Shown piece after piece: positions 32,201-41,575 of a DNA stretch of 50,521 nucleotides. Made by a program: the position numbers and the translations under genes. Under the pieces are notes generated by a model. That model saw only the letters and a program-made list of their open reading frames with translations. It was not told the origin of the DNA and did no database searches. The stretch comes from Thermoplasmatota archaeon (lineage in GTDB: Archaea > Thermoplasmatota > E2 > UBA202 > JdFR-43), in assembly GCA_029258955.1 (NCBI GenBank), contig JAPDJT010000033.1, forward strand, positions 1 to 50,521, given 5' to 3'. Every line of letters begins with the position of its first letter. The first letter of the stretch is position 1.

Positions 32201-32590
32201 TTAAATTTCCAAAGGGAATATCTTCTCTTGAGGCGATGGGAATTTATCCAGTGTATCTTGTTTTTTTGTTATGAAATTATATTCCTCAATTTTATGACCG
32301 TTTGTTGAATACGCAAATGGAACATTGAGCATTTCTGCGTATCTTTTAGCTTGCTGAATGCCTGCTGCATGATGTTTTGCTTCTTCTTTTGCTTCCACAA
32401 CAGCTATTGGAAAGTATCTCTCTAAAAATAGGATATAATCTGGTTTTACTCCCTCTTTTCTATTCCCATACTCATCTATTATCCTTCCTTCGGTTATTTT
32501 TAATTCTCTTTGAACCAAATCTTCAGACCATCCAGACTCATGTAATTTTGGATCTATTAACTTAGCCCTTGTTTCTGCTTCATTTAGCAT
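32201..32590 (-). CDS. hsdR: Type I restriction endonuclease subunit, N-terminal nuclease part (frameshifted)
   Basis: The 129-residue fragment is the HsdR N nuclease domain. It begins MLNEAETRAKLIDPKLHESG and contains VKPDYILFLERYFPIAVVEA, with the D..ExK catalytic pattern of the PD-(D/E)xK fold (Asp in KPDYIL, Glu-Ala-Lys in VVEAKEEAK). FPSPQE is followed by a wrong-frame end and stop. In intact HsdR this FPSP segment leads into the RyYQ motif of the motor domain, which is found in the +1 frame. AGGTGA lies 7-8 nt before the ATG. It is the first gene of the R-M-S-OLD operon. Confidence 0.85.
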   Translation of the reverse strand: MLNEAETRAKLIDPKLHESGWSEDLVQRELKITEGRIIDEYGNRKEGVKPDYILFLERYFPIAVVEAKEEAKHHAAGIQQAKRYAEMLNVPFAYSTNGHKIEEYNFITKKQDTLDKFPSPQEKIFPLEI

Positions 32591-32759
32591 ATTTTTTCAC
32601 CTATTCAAAGTTTAAAATACACGAGTATCTACAAATTTATTAATATTCATATCTTCACCCAACTCTCTCATTTAATCTTAATTTTTCATAGTAATATAAA
32701 TTTAAATCTTTTTGTTATTTATTTTTGGAATCTTCATCATTTCGAAAATCAATTGGCAA

Positions 32760-32773
32760 GTTTTTTATATGTG
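32760..32773 (+). promoter_or_regulatory. TATA box of lonB
   Basis: TTTTTTATATG is centred near 32766, about 27 nt before ATG 32793. It supports a leaderless start there instead of the in-frame ATGs at 32712 and 32769. Confidence 0.45.
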
Positions 32774-32792
32774 GCGATATGTTATAAAGGAA

Positions 32793-34691
32793 ATGAGCCT
32801 GCCTACCATAGATGAATGGATTGAAAAGCAAGATTTCAAGACAACAGCAGACATAGAAATTCCAAAGCTGTTAATAGATCAAGTTATTGGACAAGATCAT
32901 GCTGTTGAAGTAGTTAGGCAGGCAGCAAAGCAAAAAAGGCATGTTATGCTTATTGGTGAGCCTGGCACAGGAAAATCAATGCTCGCAAGAGCAATGACAG
33001 AATTTTTGCCTAAGGAAGAGTTGGAAGATATTTTAGTTTATCCTAATCCCGATGATCCTAACACTCCTAAAATAAGAGTTGTTCCCGCCGGCAAAGGAAA
33101 AGAGATTGTTGAAAGAATGAAAATCGAAGCAAGAAAAAGGGAGCAACAACAGGCTCAAATTGTAACAACAATTGTCGCTTTCATAATAATGATTTCTATA
33201 ATGGGCGCTATTTTTACAGGAGATTTAATGCTTGCTTTATTTGGATTAATAGCTGGGGCAATGATTTATTTAATTGCAGGGAGAGGAAGCATTATTCAAA
33301 GGAGAGAGGAAGCAAATATTCCAAAATTGCTTGTAGCCCATGACAAAAATGACCCTCCTCCATTCATTGATGCCACCGCCGCCCATTCTGGAGCTTTGCT
33401 CGGTGATGTGCGCCACGATCCTTTCCAAGCTGGCGGACTTGAAACGCCTCCTCACTTGAGAGTGGAAGCAGGAGCCATACATAGGGCGCATAAAGGAGTT
33501 CTTTACATAGATGAAATCAACACATTGAGCTTGCCCTCTCAGCAACATTTGCTTACAGCCATTCAGGAGAAAAAATTCTCTATAACTGGGCAGTCAGAAA
33601 GAAGTGCTGGAGCTATGGTTAAAACTGAGCCTGTGCCTTGCGATTTCATTTTAGTTTGCGCTGGCAATCTAGATGCTGTTGCTGGAATGCATCCTGCGCT
33701 GAGGAGCAGAATAAGAGGATATGGATATGAAGTTTATATGAATAATGTAATGGATGATAATGAAGAAAATAGGAAAAAGCTTGTTAGATTTGTTGCTCAA
33801 GAAGTAGCGAAAGATGGGAGAATACCTCATTTTGATAAGAAGGCGGTGGCAGAGATAATAAGAGAGGCGCAAAGAAGAGCTGGACAAAAAGGAAAGTTAT
33901 CATTGAGGCTTCGTGAGCTTGGCGGGCTAATAAGGGTTGCTGGAGATATTGCGAGAAGCGAGGGCAAAGACATAGTTACAGCTGAGCATGTAATAAAGGC
34001 AAAGAAAATTGCGAGAAGCTTAGAACAACAGGTGGCAGATAGATATATTGAAAGGAAAAAGGCATACAAGTATTTTGAAACGGAAGGAGTAAAGATAGGA
34101 ACTGTAAATGGATTAGCTGTAATGTCTGCAGATCCTTCCTTGAGTGAGTACTCTGGCTTAATTTTGCCTATAGTCGCAGAAGTAACTCCAGCTGGCTCAA
34201 AAGCGGAAGGAAAGGTAATAGCAACTGGTAAGCTTGGTATAATTGCAAGAGAAGCTGTTCAAAATGTGTCTGCTATACTCAAAAAATACATGGGAGAAGA
34301 TATCTCTGCTAAGGACATTCATATTCAATTTATAGGAACTTATGAAGGCGTGGAGGGAGATTCTGCTTCAATATCAGTAGCAACAGCAGTGATATCTGCC
34401 ATGGAAAGGGTTCCAGTTAGGCAAGATGTGGCAATGACTGGTTCATTAAGCATTCATGGAACTGTTTTGCCGGTAGGAGGAATAACAGCAAAAATTGAAG
34501 CTGCAGCAAAAGCAGGAATAAAGAAAGTTTTGATTCCAAAAGCAAATATGCAAGATGTGCTTATAGAGGAAGAATATAAGAATAAAATAGAAATTGTTCC
34601 TGTTTCAACACTTAAAGAAGTTTTGGAGCATGCATTGGAAGGAGAGAAAAAGAAGGAGCTCATTAAAAAGCTGGAAGCAATGGAAAATTAA
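32793..34691 (+). CDS. lonB: Membrane-anchored archaeal Lon protease (LonB)
   Basis: From ATG 32793 the protein has 632 residues. An AAA+ module has Walker [15 protein letters not shown], into which two membrane helices are inserted ([38 protein letters not shown]), as in archaeal LonB. Walker B is [12 protein letters not shown] and the sensor is [20 protein letters not shown]. The C-terminal protease domain has the serine in [18 protein letters not shown] and the lysine in [17 protein letters not shown]. It degrades damaged and membrane proteins at the inner face of the membrane. It converges on truD with a 4-bp overlap. Confidence 0.97.
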   Translation: MSLPTIDEWIEKQDFKTTADIEIPKLLIDQVIGQDHAVEVVRQAAKQKRHVMLIGEPGTGKSMLARAMTEFLPKEELEDILVYPNPDDPNTPKIRVVPAGKGKEIVERMKIEARKREQQQAQIVTTIVAFIIMISIMGAIFTGDLMLALFGLIAGAMIYLIAGRGSIIQRREEANIPKLLVAHDKNDPPPFIDATAAHSGALLGDVRHDPFQAGGLETPPHLRVEAGAIHRAHKGVLYIDEINTLSLPSQQHLLTAIQEKKFSITGQSERSAGAMVKTEPVPCDFILVCAGNLDAVAGMHPALRSRIRGYGYEVYMNNVMDDNEENRKKLVRFVAQEVAKDGRIPHFDKKAVAEIIREAQRRAGQKGKLSLRLRELGGLIRVAGDIARSEGKDIVTAEHVIKAKKIARSLEQQVADRYIERKKAYKYFETEGVKIGTVNGLAVMSADPSLSEYSGLILPIVAEVTPAGSKAEGKVIATGKLGIIAREAVQNVSAILKKYMGEDISAKDIHIQFIGTYEGVEGDSASISVATAVISAMERVPVRQDVAMTGSLSIHGTVLPVGGITAKIEAAAKAGIKKVLIPKANMQDVLIEEEYKNKIEIVPVSTLKEVLEHALEGEKKKELIKKLEAMEN

Positions 34692-35848
34692 TTTTTCATT
34701 ATTTCTCTTAGCAATGAAGTTGCAAAACAACCTCTTGGCAAGAAAAATTTGAATAATATTCCTTTTTCTTTTTTATCTATTTCATAATCAAATTCTAAAG
34801 GCTTCATTAATAATTCTCTTCTCCCTCCATATTCTTTTTTCTTTAAATTAAAATTTTGAATGTTAATATTTTCCTCCTCCAACACTTCTCTTTCTATTTT
34901 TCCCATTATTCCATCTGCAATCTTTGCATTTATTCCAAAAATTGCACCAGTAACCATAAGTTTTCCTTCTTTTAACTTTTTATTTACATCAGTAACATTT
35001 TTCTTTGTTACCTCAAAAAATCTATTTCTTATTGGAGATCCATCTTTAACTTTACAAACTATATCTCCTTCAAAAGCTTCATTTAAAGGCAATCCATTTT
35101 CTATTCTTCTGGAAAGCACTTTATTGAAAAGATAGGACTGATACGCTCTTATAAACAATCCAAAGGTTGTATAAGGCAAAGAAAATATTGCTTTTCTATA
35201 ATCCTTATATTTTTTATAGCCATATTCTACAATTTTTCTATACTTGGTATACTTTAGATATTCAAATACCTCTCCAAAATTTTTATTTAGCAACAATTTT
35301 CCAATTAAAACATTTATTGCCTCTTTTCCAAACCTTTGCTCACCATAATAATTTGGAAATCCACCTTTCTCATCTATTTCCTTCAAAATATTTTTTAGTT
35401 TTTCTGATGCCTCTCCAACATCATCAACTTTAACTAAAATTTTGAATCTATTCCCTTTAAGCATTCCTAATTTTATTCTTCTACCATACCCAACAAATTC
35501 TATCTCAACATCCTTTATTTTTATATCCTTTATTTTTTCCCTTATATTCTCATTTTCTTTCAGCCCAACGCTAATGTACTGTGTTGCCACCGCATCCTTG
35601 TCCTTATTTCCTGCAAATCCTATTTTCCCCCTTGATATTCCAAAAGCCTTTGCTATTTTATCTACCGCCTCCTCTGTTTCCAAACCTCTCTTCTTTATTT
35701 TAAAGATAACGCATTTCTTGCCTTTAAAAATATCATCAACAACCTCCTCAACCTGAAAATGTTCCGGTTTTTCCTTAATTCTACCTCCTATTCCCTCACT
35801 TTTTGTTAAATAAGAAAATTGACTAAAGAAATCTTTTATACTACCCAT
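34688..35848 (-). CDS. truD: tRNA pseudouridine(13) synthase
   Basis: The enzyme makes pseudouridine 13 in some tRNAs. The protein begins [11 protein letters not shown], followed by [16 protein letters not shown]. It carries the catalytic motif [17 protein letters not shown], with the aspartate in NKDKDA. A TRUD insertion domain follows, with [10 protein letters not shown] and [11 protein letters not shown], then FVRAYQS-type and [11 protein letters not shown]-type ends (visible as [15 protein letters not shown] and [13 protein letters not shown]). The 386-residue length is normal for archaea. ATG 35869 would add seven residues. The start lies inside the end of the pilin-like gene (13-nt overlap), making truD the last gene of the surface-protein operon. 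Confidence 0.94.
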   Translation of the reverse strand: MGSIKDFFSQFSYLTKSEGIGGRIKEKPEHFQVEEVVDDIFKGKKCVIFKIKKRGLETEEAVDKIAKAFGISRGKIGFAGNKDKDAVATQYISVGLKENENIREKIKDIKIKDVEIEFVGYGRRIKLGMLKGNRFKILVKVDDVGEASEKLKNILKEIDEKGGFPNYYGEQRFGKEAINVLIGKLLLNKNFGEVFEYLKYTKYRKIVEYGYKKYKDYRKAIFSLPYTTFGLFIRAYQSYLFNKVLSRRIENGLPLNEAFEGDIVCKVKDGSPIRNRFFEVTKKNVTDVNKKLKEGKLMVTGAIFGINAKIADGIMGKIEREVLEEENINIQNFNLKKKEYGGRRELLMKPLEFDYEIDKKEKGILFKFFLPRGCFATSLLREIMKN

Positions 35849-37053
35849 CCCGGCCCAATTTGGGCGCATATGTCTGCAATATTTAGTGTTAAAATTACCT
35901 TTGTTTGTATCTGCACTTTAACATATTCATTTCCCTCTTCAATTGTATATGTAAGTCCGCTTTCTTCCATCTCATCTTCTAAAAATTTCTTCCATGCAGA
36001 TGGATATTTCGTTGTTATATTAATTATAAAATTGCTTCCCCAGTATTCATAGCTATTCCATTTGGAAAAATTAGTTCTTATTGAATATGTGCCGTAGCCT
36101 GCCGCCCCTGTTTTCCCTCCTATGCCAATGACATTAATGAGGGTAATATTCACTGTTTTTGTTGCATTTGAAGCAAAGAAGAAAGGAGGATATAACATTG
36201 TATCTCCTGTATATTGGCTCAATATAACTGCGCCTCCTTCATAAATATAATCTTGGTCAATATAGTACGCATTTTCTGCCTCATATTTTATTGTTCCCAT
36301 CCTATTGTATTGCTGAACAGTTGCTGGCACATACCTATAACATTTCAATCTGAATTCTGCACGTGGAGAAGAAAAATTAAAGGTTATATTGAATGGCTTG
36401 TGTAAATAAGGAATCACATCTGTAGATATTTTATAGTCTTCATTTAACAAATTTATTAAATAGCTATCGCCAGCATTTAATCCAACTGCAACAGATTGAT
36501 TGAAAATTATTTGGCTTCCATTTATTACTCTCATAACTATTTTCAACATGCCATCATAAAAATTCTCTACATGTATGGAAACGAAAGCAGGGCTTGATGT
36601 AAAATTAAAGAAATCTCCATTTTGCAAATTTTCAATATAAATTTCAAAGGTTAGCAAAGATGAAATGTTGGTTATTGTTGAATTAACGGTCACATCAAAA
36701 CTTTGTAAATCTTTTTCCATACCATCTCCCTGTATAGTTATACTAAAATTGCTTGTTGTAGATGATAAAATTTGTAAGGAGCCAAATGCTCTGGATGTAA
36801 CAAAATAGGGTAGTTCTTTACTTCCTAAAGTAATAGAGTTAGTTAATGGTGAAGACGCTTTTTCTACAGCCTGCAAATCTAATGAATATTTAAGGCTAGC
36901 AAATTGATTTGCCACTTCATCCATATGTTGTGCTTCTCTCCCTTTCATCCATTTTGGAATATAATAAACTTGAATAGTAATTAATACCGATACAAGCAAT
37001 GCAACTATCAAAATGGCTACAACAACTCCTACTTGTCCCTTATTTCTCATCAT
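35836..37053 (-). CDS. Pilin-like secreted protein with class III-type signal
   Basis: The 405-residue protein starts MMRNKGQVGVVVAILIVALLVSVLITIQVY. A short basic leader ending KG, then QVGVVVAILIVALL, is the prepilin-peptidase pattern of archaeal type IV pilins and archaellins. Thereafter the protein is beta-rich with many NxS/T sequons and a Gly-Ala segment (GIGGKTGAAGYGTYSI). It is larger than most pilins, so it could be a minor subunit or tip protein. GGGGGAG lies upstream of the start. It is in the surface operon, 39 bp after the cohesin-like gene. Confidence 0.68.
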   Translation of the reverse strand: MMRNKGQVGVVVAILIVALLVSVLITIQVYYIPKWMKGREAQHMDEVANQFASLKYSLDLQAVEKASSPLTNSITLGSKELPYFVTSRAFGSLQILSSTTSNFSITIQGDGMEKDLQSFDVTVNSTITNISSLLTFEIYIENLQNGDFFNFTSSPAFVSIHVENFYDGMLKIVMRVINGSQIIFNQSVAVGLNAGDSYLINLLNEDYKISTDVIPYLHKPFNITFNFSSPRAEFRLKCYRYVPATVQQYNRMGTIKYEAENAYYIDQDYIYEGGAVILSQYTGDTMLYPPFFFASNATKTVNITLINVIGIGGKTGAAGYGTYSIRTNFSKWNSYEYWGSNFIINITTKYPSAWKKFLEDEMEESGLTYTIEEGNEYVKVQIQTKVILTLNIADICAQIGPGWVV

Positions 37054-37092
37054 TTCTTATTCTCCCCCTATTAAATAATTTTACTATATTTT

Positions 37093-39681
37093 TTACTTCT
37101 TCCTTATAAACCATATCGCTACACCAACTGCCATTATAACTATTGCAACAATTGGGAGCCATGAAAAGCTTTTTTTCTCTTTTTCATTTTGCACATTTAT
37201 TGTTATTTTTGCTATTTGGCTATATGCCATACCATCATATGCTCTTGCTTCAATGACATGAATTCCATTGCTTAATTTTGTTGTATCTATGGAATATTCC
37301 CAATTTATTGTTCCATTGGCAATCTTCCATTCCATTCCATCTATTCTTATTTCTACTTTAACTAAGCTATCATTTCCATCTTTATCCCATGCATTTCCTT
37401 TTATTATGATGAACCCATTAACAATACTTCCATTTGCTGGAGATAAAATTTCTATTTCTGGTGGTGTATTAATAACATTACTCACATTTATTGTTATCTT
37501 TGCTGTATTGCTGTAATCTATACCATCATATGCTCTTGCTTCTATGGTATGAAATCCATTGCTTAATTTTGTTGTATCCAGCTTGTAATTCCACGAATTT
37601 GTTCCATTGGCAATTTTCCATTCCATTCCATCTATTCTTATTTCTACTTTAACAATGCTACCATCTTCATCGCCTGCTATGCCTTCTATTAATATCTCTC
37701 CTTTAACAACGCTTCCATTTAAAGGTGAAGTGATTTGAACGGTAGGCAAAATGTTTGGAGTATAAGGGGAAAGAACTGTAATATAAGCTATAGCTGTAGA
37801 TTCTGCTCCTTCATTGTCTTTAACAATGAGTTTTGCTGTATATCTACCTGCATTATTGTATGTATGTGTTATAGTTGCAGGAACATCTATTCCTGTATAT
37901 TCAGCGAAGCCATCATTATTTATATCCAATTTCCAGGAAGCTATATATCCATCTTCATCGCTAGCAGAAATATAAAAAGTTACTGTCAATGGCATCTCTC
38001 CTTCATTTGGAGATGCTTTTAATGAGCAGGTTGGCTTAATATTTATTTTTTGCGTGGTAAATTTCCATATCTGGCTACTATTTTTAGCTCCATATTCATC
38101 CCACGCAACAATACGCCAGTAATAAGTTGTTGATTGCTGTAAATTGCTTACATGAAATGTTGTATTTGTTATATTTTCTGCTATCTTGGTGAGCTCTGTT
38201 CCAAAATAAACATCATAAGTCAATTTATCTCCATCCACATCACTGCAACTCCATGCTAAATCAAATTCTAATGGAATATCTGTTGCATTATTTTCTGGAT
38301 ATACTGCAACTGGCTTATTTGGCGGATTATTCTTTCTTATTTCTATGCTTTTTGTTACTGTTGCAATGCTTTCGTCATCGTCATAAATTGTAAGGGTAAC
38401 ATTGTATATGCCATCTTTGCTATAGCTATGCTGGACTATTTTTCCATAGCCAATGCTTCCATCTCCAAAGTCCCATGTGTAATTGGTAATGAAGCCATCT
38501 ATGTCGTAGCTTGGAGAAGCATTGAATGTAATGTTTTCATTTGTTTTTGGATTTATTGGCATGAAGCTGAAATTGGCTATAGGTGGATTATTTAATATTG
38601 TTATCTGCTTAGTTATTGTTGAATTAAAGCCATCATTATCATATACAGTTAATGTAACATTATATATGCCATCATTGCTGTAGCTATAATTTATAACTGG
38701 ATTATATGTAATTGCATCTATGATTCCATTGCCATCAAAATCCCATGTGTAATTGGTAATGAAGCCATCTATGTCATAGCTTAAAGAAGCATTGAATGTG
38801 ATGTTTTGGAATGCATATGGCATGGAAGGACTCCAAGTAAAATTGGAGAATGGTGGCAATTTTGAAGAAAGCAAAATAGAGGCATTTTCAATATAGGCAT
38901 AAATGGGTTGTGCAAAGCTATTGCTTATACTAACATTTGTTATGTTTATATACGTCCTCCCAAGATTTAAAGGAGAAAACGAGAGCTTTGCTATATAGCC
39001 ATTTCCACTACCATTTCCCAATGCAACAATATTTAATCCATTCTTATTCTCTTTCCAGTAAATTGTAAGATTTTCTCCTCCTATATTACCTGCTTCTACT
39101 CCATCAAGGAATAAATAATTTTTATCAAATAGAATGGTTAAATTTAGTGCTCCAAAATCACTAACATTGAATATCTGCAAATATACTTCAAAATCATCCT
39201 TTACAACTTCTGAAGCTTCTAATTTTAGGACAGTAGATGTAATGACTATCTCTTTCCCCTTCCATATTGCTTCAATTTTCTCTCCATTTACATTGCTTAA
39301 ATTTCCATCAATGCTTATTTGCACTTTTCCATTATTTTTGCCAATAACTTTTATTATGCAAAGATAACCATCTCCACTTACACTCTGTAAATTATCCAAG
39401 TTATTAATGATTTTAATGCTTCCATTTTTTATTGCATAGCTAACAGGTATATCCACTCCATTTACACTTCCATTATAAATAGAAACAATATCAAGAAGAG
39501 AATTATTGAAATATATGGTGTAATCACCAGCATTAAATTGAGTTAGATTTTTTGCCGAAATGTAAATTTCATTTTCTTCATTTATTAAAAAAATTGAAGG
39601 CGCATCAATAGTAATTTCTGTTTCTGCTAATGCTATACTTGCTATTGCTACTAATATTAAGCCTGCAATTAGCAGCTTCAT
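37093..39681 (-). CDS. Membrane-anchored surface protein with two cohesin-like domains, PKD and Ig domains
   Basis: The 862-residue protein has a signal peptide (MKLLIAGLILVAIASIALA). Two cohesin-like domains follow. The first (about 20-150) has FNAGDYTIYFNNSLLDIVSI, GSVNG, SGDGYLCIIKVIGKNNGKV and LSNVNGEKI. The second (about 150-275) has LTILFDKNYLFLDGVEAGN, GNGYIAKLSFSPLNLG and SISNSFAQPI. Then come two PKD domains (nearly identical to a pair in the 1175-residue neighbour), an Fn3-like domain (TTYYWRIVAWDEYGAKNSS), another PKD, and two tandem Ig-like repeats sharing VKVEIRIDGMEWKIANGT. A C-terminal helix (WLPIVAIVIMAVGVAIWFI) and RKK anchor it. Cohesins bind dockerins; the gene before it encodes one. 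Start is 1 nt after the dockerin gene's stop. Confidence 0.8.
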   Translation of the reverse strand: MKLLIAGLILVAIASIALAETEITIDAPSIFLINEENEIYISAKNLTQFNAGDYTIYFNNSLLDIVSIYNGSVNGVDIPVSYAIKNGSIKIINNLDNLQSVSGDGYLCIIKVIGKNNGKVQISIDGNLSNVNGEKIEAIWKGKEIVITSTVLKLEASEVVKDDFEVYLQIFNVSDFGALNLTILFDKNYLFLDGVEAGNIGGENLTIYWKENKNGLNIVALGNGSGNGYIAKLSFSPLNLGRTYINITNVSISNSFAQPIYAYIENASILLSSKLPPFSNFTWSPSMPYAFQNITFNASLSYDIDGFITNYTWDFDGNGIIDAITYNPVINYSYSNDGIYNVTLTVYDNDGFNSTITKQITILNNPPIANFSFMPINPKTNENITFNASPSYDIDGFITNYTWDFGDGSIGYGKIVQHSYSKDGIYNVTLTIYDDDESIATVTKSIEIRKNNPPNKPVAVYPENNATDIPLEFDLAWSCSDVDGDKLTYDVYFGTELTKIAENITNTTFHVSNLQQSTTYYWRIVAWDEYGAKNSSQIWKFTTQKINIKPTCSLKASPNEGEMPLTVTFYISASDEDGYIASWKLDINNDGFAEYTGIDVPATITHTYNNAGRYTAKLIVKDNEGAESTAIAYITVLSPYTPNILPTVQITSPLNGSVVKGEILIEGIAGDEDGSIVKVEIRIDGMEWKIANGTNSWNYKLDTTKLSNGFHTIEARAYDGIDYSNTAKITINVSNVINTPPEIEILSPANGSIVNGFIIIKGNAWDKDGNDSLVKVEIRIDGMEWKIANGTINWEYSIDTTKLSNGIHVIEARAYDGMAYSQIAKITINVQNEKEKKSFSWLPIVAIVIMAVGVAIWFIRKK
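38354..38856 (-). repeat. 503-bp internal duplication, copy 1 (cohesin gene)
   Basis: It encodes the two tandem PKD domains (NFTWSPSMPYAFQ.. and NFSFMPINPKTNENI..). The matching stretch at 42101-42603 has exactly the same length and only scattered substitutions, about 95% identity by eye. This points to recent duplication or gene conversion between two genes of the operon. Confidence 0.85.
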
Positions 39682-39682
39682 G

Positions 39683-41575
39683 TTATCCCAGTATTTTATT
39701 TACGACAGCCATCACATCCTCCTCATCTATTTTTCCATCATTATTTGCATCTGCGGGAGGCGTTGCCTCTTCTCCAGAAATTATTTTTTTGATTTTTGTA
39801 ATATCCAATGCATTTATTTTTCCATCCATATTTGCATCTCCTCTCTCCCATACATTTATTTCTTTTTCAATATAGCATCTATTTCCATATTCATCAATTA
39901 TTGTTAAATTGACCATGTAGCTTCCTGCTTTGCTATATGAATGGCTAACATTTTTTCCATAGCCCATGCTTCCATCTCCAAAGTTCCAAAGCCATGAAAC
40001 AATGTTTCCTGTAGAATTGTCTATAAACTCTATTTCTTCTCCTGCAAACATTCCTTCATAATAAAAATCAGCTTTCATCGCTTCAATTGTTCTGAATTTT
40101 ATCTTCTCCGACATATTTTCTTGCTTTCCATCATTTACAACAACATACCATTCATATTCCATGCCATATTGCAGATTTACTGCAAAGCTAACATATCCTG
40201 TTTTACTTTCAACAGTATGCAATTTTTCATTATTCAAATAAAATGTTACAGTAATTGTGTCATTGTCAACATCCTCAACATATGCAATTAAAGAAACATT
40301 GCTTCCAACTGTTGAATTTTCTTCTGGAGAAATTAAGCTAACTTTTGGAGGATGATTTTCCCTTGCCAATGTAGTAAAGTTTCTTATTTCACCGTAACAA
40401 ATTCTTCCATTTTCCCCTACAGCAATAATCCTGTAATAGTATTTTGTGCCATCCTCCAAGCCATCTATCTCAACATTTATTTCCCCTGTTGCATTCACAC
40501 TCTTAACTTCTGTTGTTTTCTTTTCCCCATTCCAATATTCAAACCAGACAAAACATCTTTCATTGTCTCCCAAAGATGTAATATTACCATATAAGGTAGC
40601 ATTTTCATAGCCAACTATTGCATCGCCAGTCTCTACAGAAGGAGGAGCTGGCAAGGAAAATAGCTTAAATGACAAATTCATTCCATATGAAACTCCTTTT
40701 TCATTTTTAATTACTGCCCTGTAATAATACGTTGTATTTTCTTTTAAACCCGTAATCACTTCTTCAACCAATCCTTCTTTATTAATGCTCCTATTTTCTG
40801 TTTTCAAAATTTCTCCCTCTTCTTCCCAATATTCAAACCATACTGTGCAATTTCCTCCCCCCAAATCTGTTACATTAGCTTTTAAAATTATGGCTATTTC
40901 AGCTGGTTTTGTTTCTATTTTGGCTTTTTCTACTTCTGTTGTAAAAACTTTATCTTCTCCATATGCAATTCCTTTGCTATTTTCTGCAACAGCTCTGAAA
41001 TGATAAGTAACACCTGCCTTTAAGCCTGTAATTTCTATAGCAAAGGTCTGTTTTCCAGTTAAATTAATTCTTTCAGATACAAACCCATATGATGTTGTTT
41101 CTCCATATTCAAACCATACTTGGCAACTTGTGTCTCCTCCTAAATCAGTTAAATTTGCCATTAAAATGGCTGAGTTGCTTGTTATGCTTGTTGCATTTAT
41201 TGTTTGTATAGAAGGAGGACCAATTAATGAGAAACTAACATTCTTAGATGGTTGAGTAACATCTAAAACAAATGATTTGCTATTTACTTCATTTCCATAG
41301 GAACAATATACTTCTATTAAGTCTCCGTCTTCACAATCTGGGAGATTGTATAAATCTGCTTGATAATATCCATTTTTGCTAGTATATACTGCCATTTGCG
41401 TTGATTTTGTCAAATCTCTTATAGTAACTTTTACACCACTTGGCAATGGATTGCCATCGCTATCTTTTATATAACCATATACAGGAAAAGGCTGGTCTAA
41501 AGCCTTTGTTTTTATAATTCCAATTCCAGATACAATTAGTAGCAAAACAACTAACATACTCTTTATTTTTCTCAT
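39683..41575 (-). CDS. Secreted Fn3/PKD protein with C-terminal type I dockerin
   Basis: From ATG 41575 the protein has about 630 residues. The start is set by GGAGGTGAT just upstream; the open frame extends further to 41629 but without a leader-like start. It has a signal peptide (MRKIKSMLVVLLLIVSGIGI), a carboxypeptidase-regulatory-like domain (VYGYIKDSDGNPLPSGVKVT), three Fn3-like repeats (each ending in GLK/GLE..T.Y.YR), an Ig-like segment and a PKD domain (WLWNFGDGSMGYGKNVSHSY). The last 53 residues are a dockerin: GDANMDGKINALDITKIKK and ADANNDGKIDEEDVMAVVNK, two calcium-loop repeats with all DxNxDGx5D positions present. It probably docks to the cohesin-like protein encoded next. Confidence 0.85.
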   Translation of the reverse strand: MRKIKSMLVVLLLIVSGIGIIKTKALDQPFPVYGYIKDSDGNPLPSGVKVTIRDLTKSTQMAVYTSKNGYYQADLYNLPDCEDGDLIEVYCSYGNEVNSKSFVLDVTQPSKNVSFSLIGPPSIQTINATSITSNSAILMANLTDLGGDTSCQVWFEYGETTSYGFVSERINLTGKQTFAIEITGLKAGVTYHFRAVAENSKGIAYGEDKVFTTEVEKAKIETKPAEIAIILKANVTDLGGGNCTVWFEYWEEEGEILKTENRSINKEGLVEEVITGLKENTTYYYRAVIKNEKGVSYGMNLSFKLFSLPAPPSVETGDAIVGYENATLYGNITSLGDNERCFVWFEYWNGEKKTTEVKSVNATGEINVEIDGLEDGTKYYYRIIAVGENGRICYGEIRNFTTLARENHPPKVSLISPEENSTVGSNVSLIAYVEDVDNDTITVTFYLNNEKLHTVESKTGYVSFAVNLQYGMEYEWYVVVNDGKQENMSEKIKFRTIEAMKADFYYEGMFAGEEIEFIDNSTGNIVSWLWNFGDGSMGYGKNVSHSYSKAGSYMVNLTIIDEYGNRCYIEKEINVWERGDANMDGKINALDITKIKKIISGEEATPPADANNDGKIDEEDVMAVVNKILG

